A DNA stretch of 64,000 nucleotides from assembly GCA_902805885.1 (NCBI GenBank), contig CADCUM010000064.1:28597-92596 (forward strand). The letters are read 5' to 3'. This stretch comes from an uncultured Nocardioides sp. Lineage in GTDB: Bacteria; Actinomycetota; Actinomycetes; Propionibacteriales; Nocardioidaceae. The translations under genes were made by a program, and so were the position numbers. Below, in pieces: positions 8,789 through 17,377 of the stretch; positions within the stretch are counted from its first letter, which is position 1; each line of letters begins with the position of its first letter. The notes under the pieces are model-generated. The model saw nothing but the letters and a program-made list of their open reading frames with translations, had not been told where the DNA came from and ran no database searches.

Positions 8789-9633
8789 GACAGGATCCGC
8801 CGTTCGACCGGGAGCCGACCGATCCGCGTCATCAGCCGGTAGGCGAGCAGGCAGAGCCCGGCGCCGATCGACAGCACCACGACCCCGGCGGGCGAGGCGT
8901 AGCGCTGGATGACCGTCGTCTGGAACGACATCAGCAGCAGCACCGCCCACGGAGCGGCCACGGCGAGCCGAGCGCCGTTGACGGTCCACGCCTGGCGCGA
9001 CTCCAGCTCGGAACGGGTGCGGGCGTCGTCGCGCAGGAAGCCGGAGAGGTTGCGGAGGAGGCGGCCCAGGTCTCCTCCGCCGACCTCACGGGCGACCCGC
9101 AGCCCCTCCACGACCCTGTCGCCCACGGGATCGGCCAGCCGGTCCTTGAGCAGGTCGAGGGCGTCGCCGAAGCGGCCGCTCACCTGGTAGTCGACGGCGA
9201 AGCGGGCGAAGGGCTCGCGGAGCACCTCCGGACCGGACGTGCCCAGGGCCGCGACGGCGTCCGGGAGCGACAGCCCCGCCCGTACGGCGCTGGCGAGGTT
9301 GTCGACCGCCTCGGGCCAGACCTCCGCGAAGTCCCGCTGGCGCCGCAGGGCGCGCTGGCGCAGGACGCCGATCGGCGCCCAGCCCGCCATCAGGGCGAAC
9401 ACGACCGCCACGGGCACCGTCCTGGAGACCGCCTGGACCAGCGCGAACGTGACCGCGGCCAGGACGACGCAGAGAAGCACGACACCGGTGGGGGTGACGT
9501 CGGCGAGGCCGGCCCGGGCGAGCAGCCGCGTCACCCCGTCGCCGCGCGTCGTCCGGGGCGTCCGTGGCATCGTGAAGGACGACCAGATCAGCAGGAGCCC
9601 CACGCCGACGCCGAGCCCGACGAGCGCCCCCAT
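8785..9633 (-). CDS. tadB: TadB-type pilus platform protein (T2SS F family)
   Basis: 282 residues. N-terminal helices (LVGLGVGVGLLLIWSSF, GVVLLCVVLAAVTFALVQAV) precede a T2SSF domain with FAEVWPEAVDNLASAVRAGL and the LPDAVAALGTSGPEVLREPF segment, then two C-terminal helices (WAVLLLMSFQTTVI, VVVLSIGAGLCLLAYRLM). The start ATG overlaps the tadA stop. This is the partner of TadC in the platform. Confidence 0.92.
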   Translation of the reverse strand: MGALVGLGVGVGLLLIWSSFTMPRTPRTTRGDGVTRLLARAGLADVTPTGVVLLCVVLAAVTFALVQAVSRTVPVAVVFALMAGWAPIGVLRQRALRRQRDFAEVWPEAVDNLASAVRAGLSLPDAVAALGTSGPEVLREPFARFAVDYQVSGRFGDALDLLKDRLADPVGDRVVEGLRVAREVGGGDLGRLLRNLSGFLRDDARTRSELESRQAWTVNGARLAVAAPWAVLLLMSFQTTVIQRYASPAGVVVLSIGAGLCLLAYRLMTRIGRLPVERRILS

Positions 9634-10889
9634 CAGGCACCCTCCCGGGAGAGCAGATCGTGGACGTCGATCCCGACGCGCTCGTACCGCTCGGTGCGGG
9701 CCGGCATCCCGCCGCTGCGTCGCAGCTCACCACCGGCGCGGACGAAGATCGGCTCCACCTCGATCACGTCGGACTCCACCCGGCCCGGGACGGCCGCGAT
9801 CTCGTTGACCCGACGCACACCGTCGTGCCCCAGCCCGAGGTGGAGGACGAGGTCCACCGAGCTCGCGACCGTCGGCACCACGAACCTCGCCGAGATGTTG
9901 TCGCCGGCCAGGAGCGGGAGGGTGCACATCTTGACCAGCGCCTCGCGCGCGCTGTTGGCGTGCAGCGTGCACATGCCGGGCAGCCCGGCGTTGAGCGCGA
10001 GGAGCAGGTCGAGGCACTCCCCCGCCCGCACCTCCCCCACGATGATCCGCGACGGCCGCATCCGCAGCGACTCCTTGACGAGGTCGCGCAGCGCGATCTC
10101 GCCGGTCCCCTCCAAGCCGGCCTGCCGGGTCTGCATCGCCACCCAGTCGGGGTGGGCGAAGCGGAGCTCGAAGACCTCCTCGACACTCACCACCCGCTCG
10201 CCGCCAGGGACGGCCGCAGCGAGGCAGTTGAGCATGGTCGTCTTGCCTGCCTGTGTCCCGCCTGCGACCAGGATGTTGAGGCCCGCGCGCACGGAGGCCT
10301 CCAGGAACGACGCGGCGTGCGGGGTCAGGCTCCCCAGCGCCACCAGGTCGACGAGCCGGTGGGCGCGCAGCACGAACTTCCGGATGTTGACGGCGCTGAA
10401 GCCACGGCTGATGCCCTCCAGCACGACGTGGAGGCGGTGGCCCTCGGGGAGCATCGCGTCCACGAAGGGCCGGCTCACGTCGATCCGCCGGCCGCTGGAC
10501 TTCAGCATCCGCTCCACTAGCTCGTGGACCTGGGCGGGCTCGAGCACGAGGTTGGTCAGCTCGTGACGTCCGCCCCTCGCGACGAAGACACGGTCGGGTG
10601 AGTTGATCCAGATCTCCTCGACCTGCGGGTCGTCGAGGAAGGGTTGCAGCGGACCGAAGCCCGAGATCCGGGCCACCAGCTCGCCGACCACCGCGCTCGG
10701 GTCGGGCACGGGCGCGACGGCCCCGGTGAGGCTGAGCTCGTCGTGCAGGCGGACGACGTCCTCGGAGATGCGTCGTACGACGGCAGGCTCGCGCTGCGGG
10801 TCGACGCCCTCGCGCCGCACCCGCTCGCGGACGTGTGCGTCGAGCGTCTCGACGACGTGGTCAGGTGAATCCGGACGCGTCAGCGTCAT
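9633..10889 (-). CDS. tadA: TadA/CpaF-type secretion ATPase
   Basis: 418 residues, usual length for CpaF/TadA hexameric ATPases. An N-terminal helical domain is followed by the PilT/VirB11-like core. Walker A is GGTQAGKTT (about residues 210-218), the Walker B region lies around RIIVGEVRAGECLDLLLA, and conserved His boxes include GMCTLHANS. It powers Tad pilus extension at the inner membrane. It is the first gene of the operon and the ATG at 10889 is preceded by a non-coding region with a TAGCGT hexamer. Confidence 0.95.
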   Translation of the reverse strand: MTLTRPDSPDHVVETLDAHVRERVRREGVDPQREPAVVRRISEDVVRLHDELSLTGAVAPVPDPSAVVGELVARISGFGPLQPFLDDPQVEEIWINSPDRVFVARGGRHELTNLVLEPAQVHELVERMLKSSGRRIDVSRPFVDAMLPEGHRLHVVLEGISRGFSAVNIRKFVLRAHRLVDLVALGSLTPHAASFLEASVRAGLNILVAGGTQAGKTTMLNCLAAAVPGGERVVSVEEVFELRFAHPDWVAMQTRQAGLEGTGEIALRDLVKESLRMRPSRIIVGEVRAGECLDLLLALNAGLPGMCTLHANSAREALVKMCTLPLLAGDNISARFVVPTVASSVDLVLHLGLGHDGVRRVNEIAAVPGRVESDVIEVEPIFVRAGGELRRSGGMPARTERYERVGIDVHDLLSREGA

Positions 10890-10925
10890 GGTGGTGCCCC
10901 CGCTTCCCGAGAAGGTTGCGACGTC

Positions 10926-10931
10926 ACGCTA
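10926..10931 (-). promoter_or_regulatory. candidate -10 hexamer of the tad operon
   Basis: TAGCGT on the minus strand, 37 nt before the tadA ATG, fits TANNNT. TGTTTC about 18 bp further upstream is only a weak -35. The same hexamer is found upstream of the signal-peptidase-like gene (36928-36933). Confidence 0.3.
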
Positions 10932-11063
10932 CCCAGCGCGAGCAGGCCTGAAACAGGGGTCGGGACCGGTCTGTGGAGAACCACTCCTCGGCCTCCGGTG
11001 CGCGATGCTCGGTGTCAGCCGATCCGCGGACGAGCCGCAGGCGCGCGGACGCCGATCGTCACC

Positions 11064-11085
11064 CGCCGCGCTCGTTCGCGCGGCG
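11064..11085 (-). terminator. hairpin after the sugar-phosphotransferase gene
   Basis: A perfect 8-bp GC stem (CGCCGCGC / GCGCGGCG) with a 6-nt loop starts 12 nt after the stop codon at 11098. There is no U-tract, as is common for actinobacterial terminators. It separates the polysaccharide island from the tad operon. Confidence 0.5.
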
Positions 11086-11097
11086 AGCTCCTCGACG

Positions 11098-12672
11098 TCA
11101 GTAGGCCCCGTCCTTGCCGAGGACGACTCGCACGGTCCTGAAGAGGATCACCAGGTCGTTCGTCAGCGACCAGTTGTCCCGGTAGTAGAGGTCGAGACGC
11201 ATGGCGTCCTCCCAGGTGAGCCGGGACCGGCCCGACACCTGCCACAGGCCGGTGATCCCCGGCAGCACGTGGAGTCGCCGCCTGGCCGTGTCGTTGTAGG
11301 TGTCCACCTCCCACTGCTGCTGCGGTCGCGGTCCCACGAGGCTCATGGAGCCTCCGAGGACGTTGAGGAGCTGTGGCAGCTCGTCGATCGAGTACCGACG
11401 GATGACCCGGCCGACCGGTGTGACCCGCGGGTCGTGCTCCATCTTCCAGAGCGCGCCGTCGTGGCCCGCTGCGGCTCGGAGCTCGGCCTCCCGGAGCTCG
11501 GCGTCGACGTGCATGGAGCGGAACTTCAGGCAGTCGAACGGCTCTCCGTGCAGTCCCACGCGACGTTGGCGATAGAGCACCGGACCGCCGTCGTACAGCT
11601 TGATGAGGACGGCGGTGATCACCATCACCGGCAGCACGGCGAGCACCGCCCACGACGCGACGACGACGTCGAAGACGCGCTTGGGCCAGGCGTTGGCCCG
11701 CGACGCACGAGGTCCGGCGACGTACACCAGCGGGACGCCGCCCACCGGGCGGATGTCGAGTCGTTGCCGGCCGATCTCGGCCAGGGGCGGCACGACGATG
11801 AGGTCGATGCTGCGTGTCTCCAGGCCCCAGGAGAGATCTCTCAGGTCGAGGCCGGCGCCGTCGGTCACCATGACCGTGTCCGCGCCCCAGCGCGAGCAGT
11901 CGGACGCGAGGTCCGACACCGAGCCGAGCGCCCGGGCCGGCAGGGCGTCCTGCGGAAGCGCGTCGACATCGTCCACCACGTAGCCCACGACCCGGTAGCC
12001 GGACTGCAGCTCCAGCGCGAGGCGGCCGGACAAGAGGCGGGCGGAGCCAGCCGACCCCACCACGACCACCCGGTGCGTCAACGCGCCGCCCGCCACCCGG
12101 CGTCGGCGCAGCCACACCCGGATGACCGAGCGCTCCAGCAGCAGCAGAGCCGCTCCCACGACGAGGAAGCTGACGAGGAACCCGCGGGAGAGGCTCGTAT
12201 CGGTGAAGTAGCTCATGGCCGCGACGGTGACGAAGCTGAAGAAGACGGCCTCGATCACGCCGACGGACTCCTCGAGCGGGCTCCCCAGGCGTCGCGGGGT
12301 GTAGCAGCGGGTCCACCAGAGCATCGCCAGGGTGAGGACGATCAGGGCCGGGGTCATCAGGAGCGCGAAGCGGAATCCTGACTCGGTCGCCGTGGGCGCA
12401 CCGAGCAGCACGGAGCGAGCCGGCCAGGCCAGGGCCGCGCTCAGGCAGAGCACCAGGATGTCCGTGACGAACACCGTCCGGCCCAGCACGTGCAGCGGGC
12501 TCCCGGGTTGGGACCCGCTCGGCCCCATGACGTGGGCCGAGCGACGACGTTGCCGCCCCCTTCCCGGTCTCGACCGCGCAGGCCCCGGGGCGATGACGTT
12601 CGTCCCAGCGGACCGACGCCGACCCTGGCGTCCGACGACTGCTCCTTGTGCGTCCCTCAATGCCCCACGCAT
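11098..12672 (-). CDS. polyprenyl-phosphate sugar-1-phosphate transferase (exopolysaccharide initiation)
   Basis: 524 residues from ATG 12672, behind AAGGTGGGGGTG. An ATG at 12528 would remove an Arg-rich 48-residue tail but has no ribosome site. Several hydrophobic helices in the N-terminal half are followed by a CoA-binding-like domain (VVVVGSAGSARLLSGRLA) and the C-terminal bacterial sugar transferase domain: KRVFDVVVAS, KFRSMHVDAELR, RRYSIDELPQLLNVLGGSMS, VGPRP and PGITGLWQVSGRS. The family moves a sugar-1-phosphate from a nucleotide sugar to undecaprenyl phosphate, the first step of polymer synthesis. The sugar is not predictable here. Confidence 0.92.
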   Translation of the reverse strand: MRGALRDAQGAVVGRQGRRRSAGTNVIAPGPARSRPGRGRQRRRSAHVMGPSGSQPGSPLHVLGRTVFVTDILVLCLSAALAWPARSVLLGAPTATESGFRFALLMTPALIVLTLAMLWWTRCYTPRRLGSPLEESVGVIEAVFFSFVTVAAMSYFTDTSLSRGFLVSFLVVGAALLLLERSVIRVWLRRRRVAGGALTHRVVVVGSAGSARLLSGRLALELQSGYRVVGYVVDDVDALPQDALPARALGSVSDLASDCSRWGADTVMVTDGAGLDLRDLSWGLETRSIDLIVVPPLAEIGRQRLDIRPVGGVPLVYVAGPRASRANAWPKRVFDVVVASWAVLAVLPVMVITAVLIKLYDGGPVLYRQRRVGLHGEPFDCLKFRSMHVDAELREAELRAAAGHDGALWKMEHDPRVTPVGRVIRRYSIDELPQLLNVLGGSMSLVGPRPQQQWEVDTYNDTARRRLHVLPGITGLWQVSGRSRLTWEDAMRLDLYYRDNWSLTNDLVILFRTVRVVLGKDGAY

Positions 12673-13004
12673 TCGAGATTCACCCCCACCTTCGACCTGC
12701 ACTGGACGGTTGCGACCTGGGTCCCGAGTTGTCCAGACGTCGTGGTGAAAGTACCTGCATCCCGTCGCCCGCCTGCCCGCCCGAGCACCCTCAGGGGTGC
12801 ATCTGCGCGTCTTCTTGACGTGACCTCGACGAACCCTGCTGTTCACCGCCGCTTCATCAACGTCGGCAGGCAACTCCGCTGCCCGACGAGCCTCGCCGCG
12901 GGAGCGTCCGCGCGGGGTGTGCGGTCGATGCCGGGCGCCGGTGGGGGCAGCGCCCGGGCCTGCGCCGAGCCCCTGCCGACGGCCTCGAGTGACGTGCTGG
13001 CGCT
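12673..13004. other. non-coding stretch upstream of the initiating transferase
   Basis: About 330 bp between the transferase start and the end of the small minus-strand frame at 13005. Frames exist on the plus strand but have no recognisable protein. It probably holds the promoter of the transferase; I see no convincing hexamers or hairpins. Confidence 0.4.
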
Positions 13005-13151
13005 CTAGCGGACGGCCGCTGGGGAGGTCGGCTGCGGCTCCGGCTCCGGCGCCGTCACGTCGCGACCCGGCCGCGACGCCAGGAGACGACCGCACACGGG
13101 GCTGACGATGACTGCGAAGGACAGCCATCCCAGAAGCAGGAGCCACAGCAT
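13005..13151 (-). CDS. candidate 48-residue single-pass membrane peptide
   Basis: ATG 13151 to TAG 13005. The product begins with a strong hydrophobic helix (MLWLLLLGWLSFAVIVSPVC) followed by a basic patch (GRLLASRPGRD) and a Glu/Pro tail (TAPEPEPQPTSP). GGAGGT lies 14 nt before the ATG, rather far, which lowers confidence. It is upstream of, and on the same strand as, the polysaccharide initiating transferase. No function is assigned; the helix-plus-charged-tail composition is what argues for a real peptide. Confidence 0.4.
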   Translation of the reverse strand: MLWLLLLGWLSFAVIVSPVCGRLLASRPGRDVTAPEPEPQPTSPAAVR

Positions 13152-13287
13152 GACCGCATCTTTGCACCTCCGGGCGAGCGCGGGACGAATATCGGAAAAT
13201 CACCCCGTGTCGTGATCTGCGCATGGTGGCGACGGGACGTCCCCGCCGGCGGGAGCGCAGGCGGCCCCTTCGCACGAGCGCCGTTGG

Positions 13288-13327
13288 TATCGTCGCGCCC
13301 ATGCCGCCCTGGTGCCGAGACACATGA
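13288..13327 (+). promoter_or_regulatory. promoter hexamer with leaderless 8-codon upstream frame
   Basis: TATCGT (13288-13293) is followed after 7 nt by ATG 13301, the geometry of a leaderless start. That ATG opens the frame MPPWCRDT, whose TGA (13325-13327) overlaps the ATG (13324) of the ATP-grasp gene as ATGA. This suggests a tiny upstream peptide translationally coupled to the main gene. It could be coincidence. Confidence 0.35.
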
Positions 13328-15297
13328 GCGGACCCGGGGCGCCCGCGATGAGGCCCGTGCTCGTCACCGACGGGGGGAACGGCCAGAGCAGGAGTGCGCT
13401 GGCAGCGGTACGGGCGCTCGGGGCCGCCGGCCATGACGTGCACGTCACCACGACAGGCCCCGTGTCGGTCCCGGGATGGTCGCGGCACTGCCGGCGGCAG
13501 ATCCGTACGCCGGTCGTCACGAGTGCCGCCTACGCTGCTGCGATCAACGCCCTGCGGGCGCAGGTGGACTACGCAGCGGTGTTCCCGGCGAGCGACGCGG
13601 CGCTGCTGGCCCTGGACTGGCCGGGCTCGTCCCTGGTGCACAAGCTCGAGGTGGCCCGGTCCGCTGAGCGTGCGGGGTTTCCCGTGGCCGCGCAGCGCTC
13701 CTTCGACGCCGCGGCGCAGCTGCTCGACGCCGCGGAGGTGCTGCCCTACCCCGTGGTGGTGAAGACGGAGGCACGGCAGTCGCCGAGCGGCCCCGCGGTG
13801 TGGCGTGCCGACGAGCCGGCGGACCTCGCGCCCGCCCGGGGGCGACCGGGCCCCTTCGTGGTGCAGGAATGGCTCACCGGAGGGATGACGGCGGTCGCCG
13901 GGGTCATCTGGGACGGTGAGCTCCGCGCGGTCGCTCACCAGGAGTACCTCCGCACGTGGCCGCGCGCCTGCGGCGTCGCCAGCGCGGCGCGGACCACCGG
14001 GCCCGACCTCGAGCTGGAGGGTCGTCTGCCGCAGCTGCTCGCCGGGTACGACGGGATCTTCCAGGTCCAGCTCATCGGGGACCACGTCATCGACATCAAC
14101 CCCCGGGTCTACGGATCGATGGCGCTCGGTGTGCGGGCCGGGGTCAACCTGCCGTCGTTGGTGTGTCGGCTCCACCAGGGCGACGGGGACCTGGCCGCGC
14201 CACGGCGCGCTCGGTCCGGTGTGCGGTACCGCTGGCTCGAGGGGGACGTACGACACGTGGTGCAAGCCGTGGGCGACGGGCAGGTGGGCCTGGCGGCGGC
14301 TGCCGGTGCCCTCCTCCCGCGACCCGGAACGGCGCACGGGGACGTCTCGGCGACCGACCCGCTGCCGACGGTGGCGCGACTGCTCTACGCCGGACGATCG
14401 ACGAGCCGTGCCGCCGAGCTCCCGGTCCCGTCGCCACAGTCCCCGCCACCGCCACCGCCGCCCCCACCCTCGGCACAGGCAGCACGCGACCGGGAGCTCA
14501 CGCACGACACCGTGGCGACCGCGCTGGCCGACGTCCTGCACGAGGGCGGTCTGCGCGTGTCCCCCCTGGGGCCGGCGTGGTCGCGGGACGTCGACGCCTA
14601 TGTCCGGGACTGGCCCGACGCCGCGACGCTGGAGGGGAGGGGATGGATCAACGTCGACGACCTCCTCGGCCGCCTCGGCCACGGCACCACGGGCCGTTGG
14701 GCGGTCGTCGTCGACGAGCGCATCGTCGGGGCGGCCGACCTCGAGCGGACCGCTCCCCCGCATCCGGTGGACGCCGTCGTGGCGAGGATCGCCCGACAGG
14801 GCTGGTGCGGGCCGCGAGAGCACGCCGAGCTCGCCGTCCTGCGGAGCCGGGGCCTCACGGTGCCGGCGGATCTCCCGACGGCCACGTCGCCCCCGGTCCA
14901 CCGCCGACTGCGGTGGGCGCTCAGGAACATGCTGCGCCCCCGGGTGGTGCTCCGGCTCACCGGCGCGGACGCCTCGACCCGCCGGCGGCTCCGCGCCCGC
15001 ATCGTCGAGGACCTCGATCGCGCGGGCGTCCCGGCACGGGCGAGCCGCGCGCTGCTCGCGGCGAGAGGGGTCGTGCTCGTGGACGACCGTCCACCCAGGC
15101 CGCTGCCTCGCCGGCCGTCGTCGACGCGCCAGAGGGGCGCGGGTCCCGGCCCGGGCGAGGGCTGGGCCGTCGTCGACCTCGACGAGGTCGCCGCCATGGC
15201 CGCCGGCGCGCCGAATGCCGGGACTGTCGTGTCCTGGCAGTCCTCCGAGGTCCTCCGACGCCTTGCTCGGTCGACCGGACGACCACAGAGAGGCTAG
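13324..15297 (+). CDS. ATP-grasp protein with proline linker and C-terminal domain of unknown function
   Basis: 657 residues from ATG 13324, chosen for its ATGA overlap with a short leaderless frame; GTG 13312 and ATG 13348 are alternatives. Residues 1-320 look like an ATP-grasp fold: VLVTDGGNGQSRSALAAVRAL, PYPVVVKTEA, FVVQEWLTGG, and QVQLIGDHVIDINPRVYGS with the metal-binding Asp/Asn. A Pro-rich linker (about 370-385) leads to a C-terminal domain with RDVDAYV and GWINVDDLL, faintly like a nucleotidyltransferase hDhD motif. ATP-grasp enzymes ligate carboxylates to amines; in this island it may modify a sugar or donor. It ends tail-to-tail with the kinase gene through a shared CTAG. Confidence 0.75.
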   Translation: MSGPGAPAMRPVLVTDGGNGQSRSALAAVRALGAAGHDVHVTTTGPVSVPGWSRHCRRQIRTPVVTSAAYAAAINALRAQVDYAAVFPASDAALLALDWPGSSLVHKLEVARSAERAGFPVAAQRSFDAAAQLLDAAEVLPYPVVVKTEARQSPSGPAVWRADEPADLAPARGRPGPFVVQEWLTGGMTAVAGVIWDGELRAVAHQEYLRTWPRACGVASAARTTGPDLELEGRLPQLLAGYDGIFQVQLIGDHVIDINPRVYGSMALGVRAGVNLPSLVCRLHQGDGDLAAPRRARSGVRYRWLEGDVRHVVQAVGDGQVGLAAAAGALLPRPGTAHGDVSATDPLPTVARLLYAGRSTSRAAELPVPSPQSPPPPPPPPPSAQAARDRELTHDTVATALADVLHEGGLRVSPLGPAWSRDVDAYVRDWPDAATLEGRGWINVDDLLGRLGHGTTGRWAVVVDERIVGAADLERTAPPHPVDAVVARIARQGWCGPREHAELAVLRSRGLTVPADLPTATSPPVHRRLRWALRNMLRPRVVLRLTGADASTRRRLRARIVEDLDRAGVPARASRALLAARGVVLVDDRPPRPLPRRPSSTRQRGAGPGPGEGWAVVDLDEVAAMAAGAPNAGTVVSWQSSEVLRRLARSTGRPQRG

Positions 15298-15983
15298 GCA
15301 GCGTCCTTGCGGAGGAGGGGCCGGACCACCGACCAGGCAGCGCTCACCAGCTCCTCGGGATCCGCGGTCCCGTCCAGCACCACGATCCGGGGATGCACCG
15401 GCAGCTCCGCGTCGTAGGCGTCCAGCTGCGCTCTCACCGCGGCCTCACCGATCATGTCCAGCGGCTTCCTCGCGTGCGCCACCTCTGCGGGTACGGCGAG
15501 GTAGAACGCGACGTCCGGCTCGGGCAGGAGAGCACGCACCAGGCGCTCTGCGAGAGCGACGTCGACACCGGCGTAGAAGACGCGCAACGTGACGAAGGCG
15601 TCGAGGACGTACCGGTCGCACACGACGACTCCCTCGGCTCGCCGCAGGGCGCTGGTGACGTGCCGGACGTACACCGCAGTGACCAGGAGGCACCACGCGT
15701 ACCCGAGCGGCCCTCGACGGCTACGGGGTACGTCGCCGGTGCCGGCGCGGGTGATCGCCGGGGCTTCCGGTTGCCGGAGCAGCCGCTTGACCGCTCGGGC
15801 CGGTGCATCCAGCCAGCCCATGCCCATGCCGGGCCGGAACCAGACCACCTCCGATGCCGCGCCGGCGCGCTGGAGCTCCGACGTCAGCCCCGTGACCAAG
15901 GAGGACTTGCCGGAGCCGTCGACACCGCTCACCGCGATGATGCACCGGGGACCGGTGCCACGCTCGGACGGACGACGCCTCAC
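15294..15983 (-). CDS. thymidylate kinase-like P-loop kinase
   Basis: 229 residues from GTG 15983 (GGGGGC 8 nt upstream). A TTG at 16118 would add 45 residues but leave only 14 bp to the divergent gene. P-loop GVDGSGKSS near the N-terminus, the catalytic-type Asp-Arg in VVCDRYVLDAF, and the lid-like DMIGEAAVRAQLDAY follow the dTMP-kinase layout. Polysaccharide islands of actinobacteria often carry such proteins, so it may phosphorylate a sugar or nucleotide donor instead of dTMP. The substrate is unproven. It converges on the ATP-grasp gene with a 4-bp overlap. Confidence 0.75.
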   Translation of the reverse strand: MRRRPSERGTGPRCIIAVSGVDGSGKSSLVTGLTSELQRAGAASEVVWFRPGMGMGWLDAPARAVKRLLRQPEAPAITRAGTGDVPRSRRGPLGYAWCLLVTAVYVRHVTSALRRAEGVVVCDRYVLDAFVTLRVFYAGVDVALAERLVRALLPEPDVAFYLAVPAEVAHARKPLDMIGEAAVRAQLDAYDAELPVHPRIVVLDGTADPEELVSAAWSVVRPLLRKDAA

Positions 15984-16120
15984 GACCAGCGCCCCCGGGA
16001 CGAGGAGAGTGCCACCACGGTTGCGACTGCCACTGCTGCAAGCCTCCTCGCTCGGACGCGCACGGGTGGCTCTGAGCTCGACGCCGAGCCAGTTCCGAGG
16101 TCCCCCCGTGGCTGTCAACC

Positions 16121-16127
16121 TAGACTA
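16121..16127. promoter_or_regulatory. -10 element for leaderless Wzz-like gene, possibly bidirectional
   Basis: TAGACT (16121-16126) ends 6 nt before ATG 16133, the spacing of a leaderless transcript. The same bases read TAGTCT on the minus strand (16127-16122), which could serve the divergent kinase gene. No clear -35 is seen for either. Confidence 0.4.
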
Positions 16128-16132
16128 AGCCC

Positions 16133-17377
16133 ATGAGCGACCTGGGAAGCACGGGCGACCGGGGCGGAAGCCCGCGCGAAGGCGACGCACTGGCGGTCTT
16201 GGGCTGGGGGTTGCGGCACTACTTCTGGATCATCGTGCTGTGCGTGTGCACGCTCGGCATCCTGTCGCCGATCCTGGTCGAGCGGACGCCTGCCACCTTC
16301 GAGGCGGAGGCGCAGGTCGGACCCGACGCGGCCCTGAACCTGCAGAACCTCGACCCGCTTCCCCGTCTGGGTGAGTCGCTCTTCCGCAACGGCAGGGTCG
16401 CCGAGTCGGTGCGGCAGTCCTACGATCCCCCGCTGTCGCCCACGGAGGAGGTGATCCCGCAACGCGTCCGCCTCGTCACGGCACAGGACAACGTGGTGCT
16501 GACGGTCGTGGGCACCGCGCCCGACGCGGAAGAGGCTGCCGGCCTGGCCAACGCGGCGGCCGAGACCCTGGCCGACGAGCTCACCCGCTACGAGAGCGCC
16601 GTCGGAGCGTTCGCCGTCCAGCGATCCGCCACGCCGCCGGGTGCACCCGTGCCGAGGATGGGTCGGACCTCGGCCGCGGGTCTCGGCGGTCTCGCCGGCC
16701 TCGTGGCCGGTCTCGGGATCGTCGGACTGCTCCTCGTGCGACGCAGGCCCGTGCTGAGCGCCGAAGGTGCGGAGGCGGCCACCGGGGCCCTGGTCCTCGG
16801 CCAGGTCTGGCTCGGCAGGACGTCCGCCGAGTCACGGGGGCTGCCCCAGCTGTGCCACACCATCGAGGCGTTCGGTTGCGAGGAGCTCCTGCTCGTCGGC
16901 AGTCGCCGGACCAGGACCCGCCGGCGCGAGCTGGTCACGCTGCTGACCGAGGTGTTGTCCGGCCGACGCGACGTCACGGCCGTCAACGGGCTCCCCCGCG
17001 ACCGTTCAGGCCCGCGTCCGAAGGGACGCGTGTCCGGTGGGCGCGCTCCGATCTTCCTCGCCGAGGACGCCTCCCAGGCACAGGTCGTCGCCCGGTCCGA
17101 CCGGTCGGTCGCTGTCCTGGTCGTGCCCCGCGGCATCAGTCGGGCGTCCCTGGCTCGCCAGGTCCAGCAACATCTCGACGGAGGAGCGGCCGGGATCCTC
17201 CTGGTGCGGGACGCGGCACGCCGCCGTCGCCTGCTGGACAGGGTGCGACCCGGCAACCGTGCGTCGAGCAAGGATCCCGCACCCGGTGGGCCGGTGGGCG
17301 GGCCGGCCACCACCGGCAACGGGTCGGGACCACGGACGGGTTCAGCGGAGCCGGAGCGAACGGGCGGTAGTCGCTAG
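16133..17377 (+). CDS. Wzz-like polysaccharide co-polymerase / chain-length protein
   Basis: 414 residues. A short cytoplasmic start, helix 1 (FWIIVLCVCTLGILSPILV, about residues 32-50), an extracytoplasmic loop of about 130 residues, helix 2 (AAGLGGLAGLVAGLGIVGLL, about 182-201), then a cytoplasmic domain. This is the Wzz/Chain_length_det topology. The C-terminal part has a BY-kinase-like beta pattern but no Walker A, so it is probably not an active tyrosine kinase. It should set polymer chain length with the Wzy-like protein encoded next to it. It ends tail-to-tail with that gene through a shared CTAG. Confidence 0.75.
   Translation: MSDLGSTGDRGGSPREGDALAVLGWGLRHYFWIIVLCVCTLGILSPILVERTPATFEAEAQVGPDAALNLQNLDPLPRLGESLFRNGRVAESVRQSYDPPLSPTEEVIPQRVRLVTAQDNVVLTVVGTAPDAEEAAGLANAAAETLADELTRYESAVGAFAVQRSATPPGAPVPRMGRTSAAGLGGLAGLVAGLGIVGLLLVRRRPVLSAEGAEAATGALVLGQVWLGRTSAESRGLPQLCHTIEAFGCEELLLVGSRRTRTRRRELVTLLTEVLSGRRDVTAVNGLPRDRSGPRPKGRVSGGRAPIFLAEDASQAQVVARSDRSVAVLVVPRGISRASLARQVQQHLDGGAAGILLVRDAARRRRLLDRVRPGNRASSKDPAPGGPVGGPATTGNGSGPRTGSAEPERTGGSR

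Noticed and set aside
12673..14901. N-terminal extension of the sugar-phosphotransferase frame far upstream
   Set aside because: The frame stays open by base composition only; it would overlap the ATP-grasp gene, and the family starts near 12528-12672.
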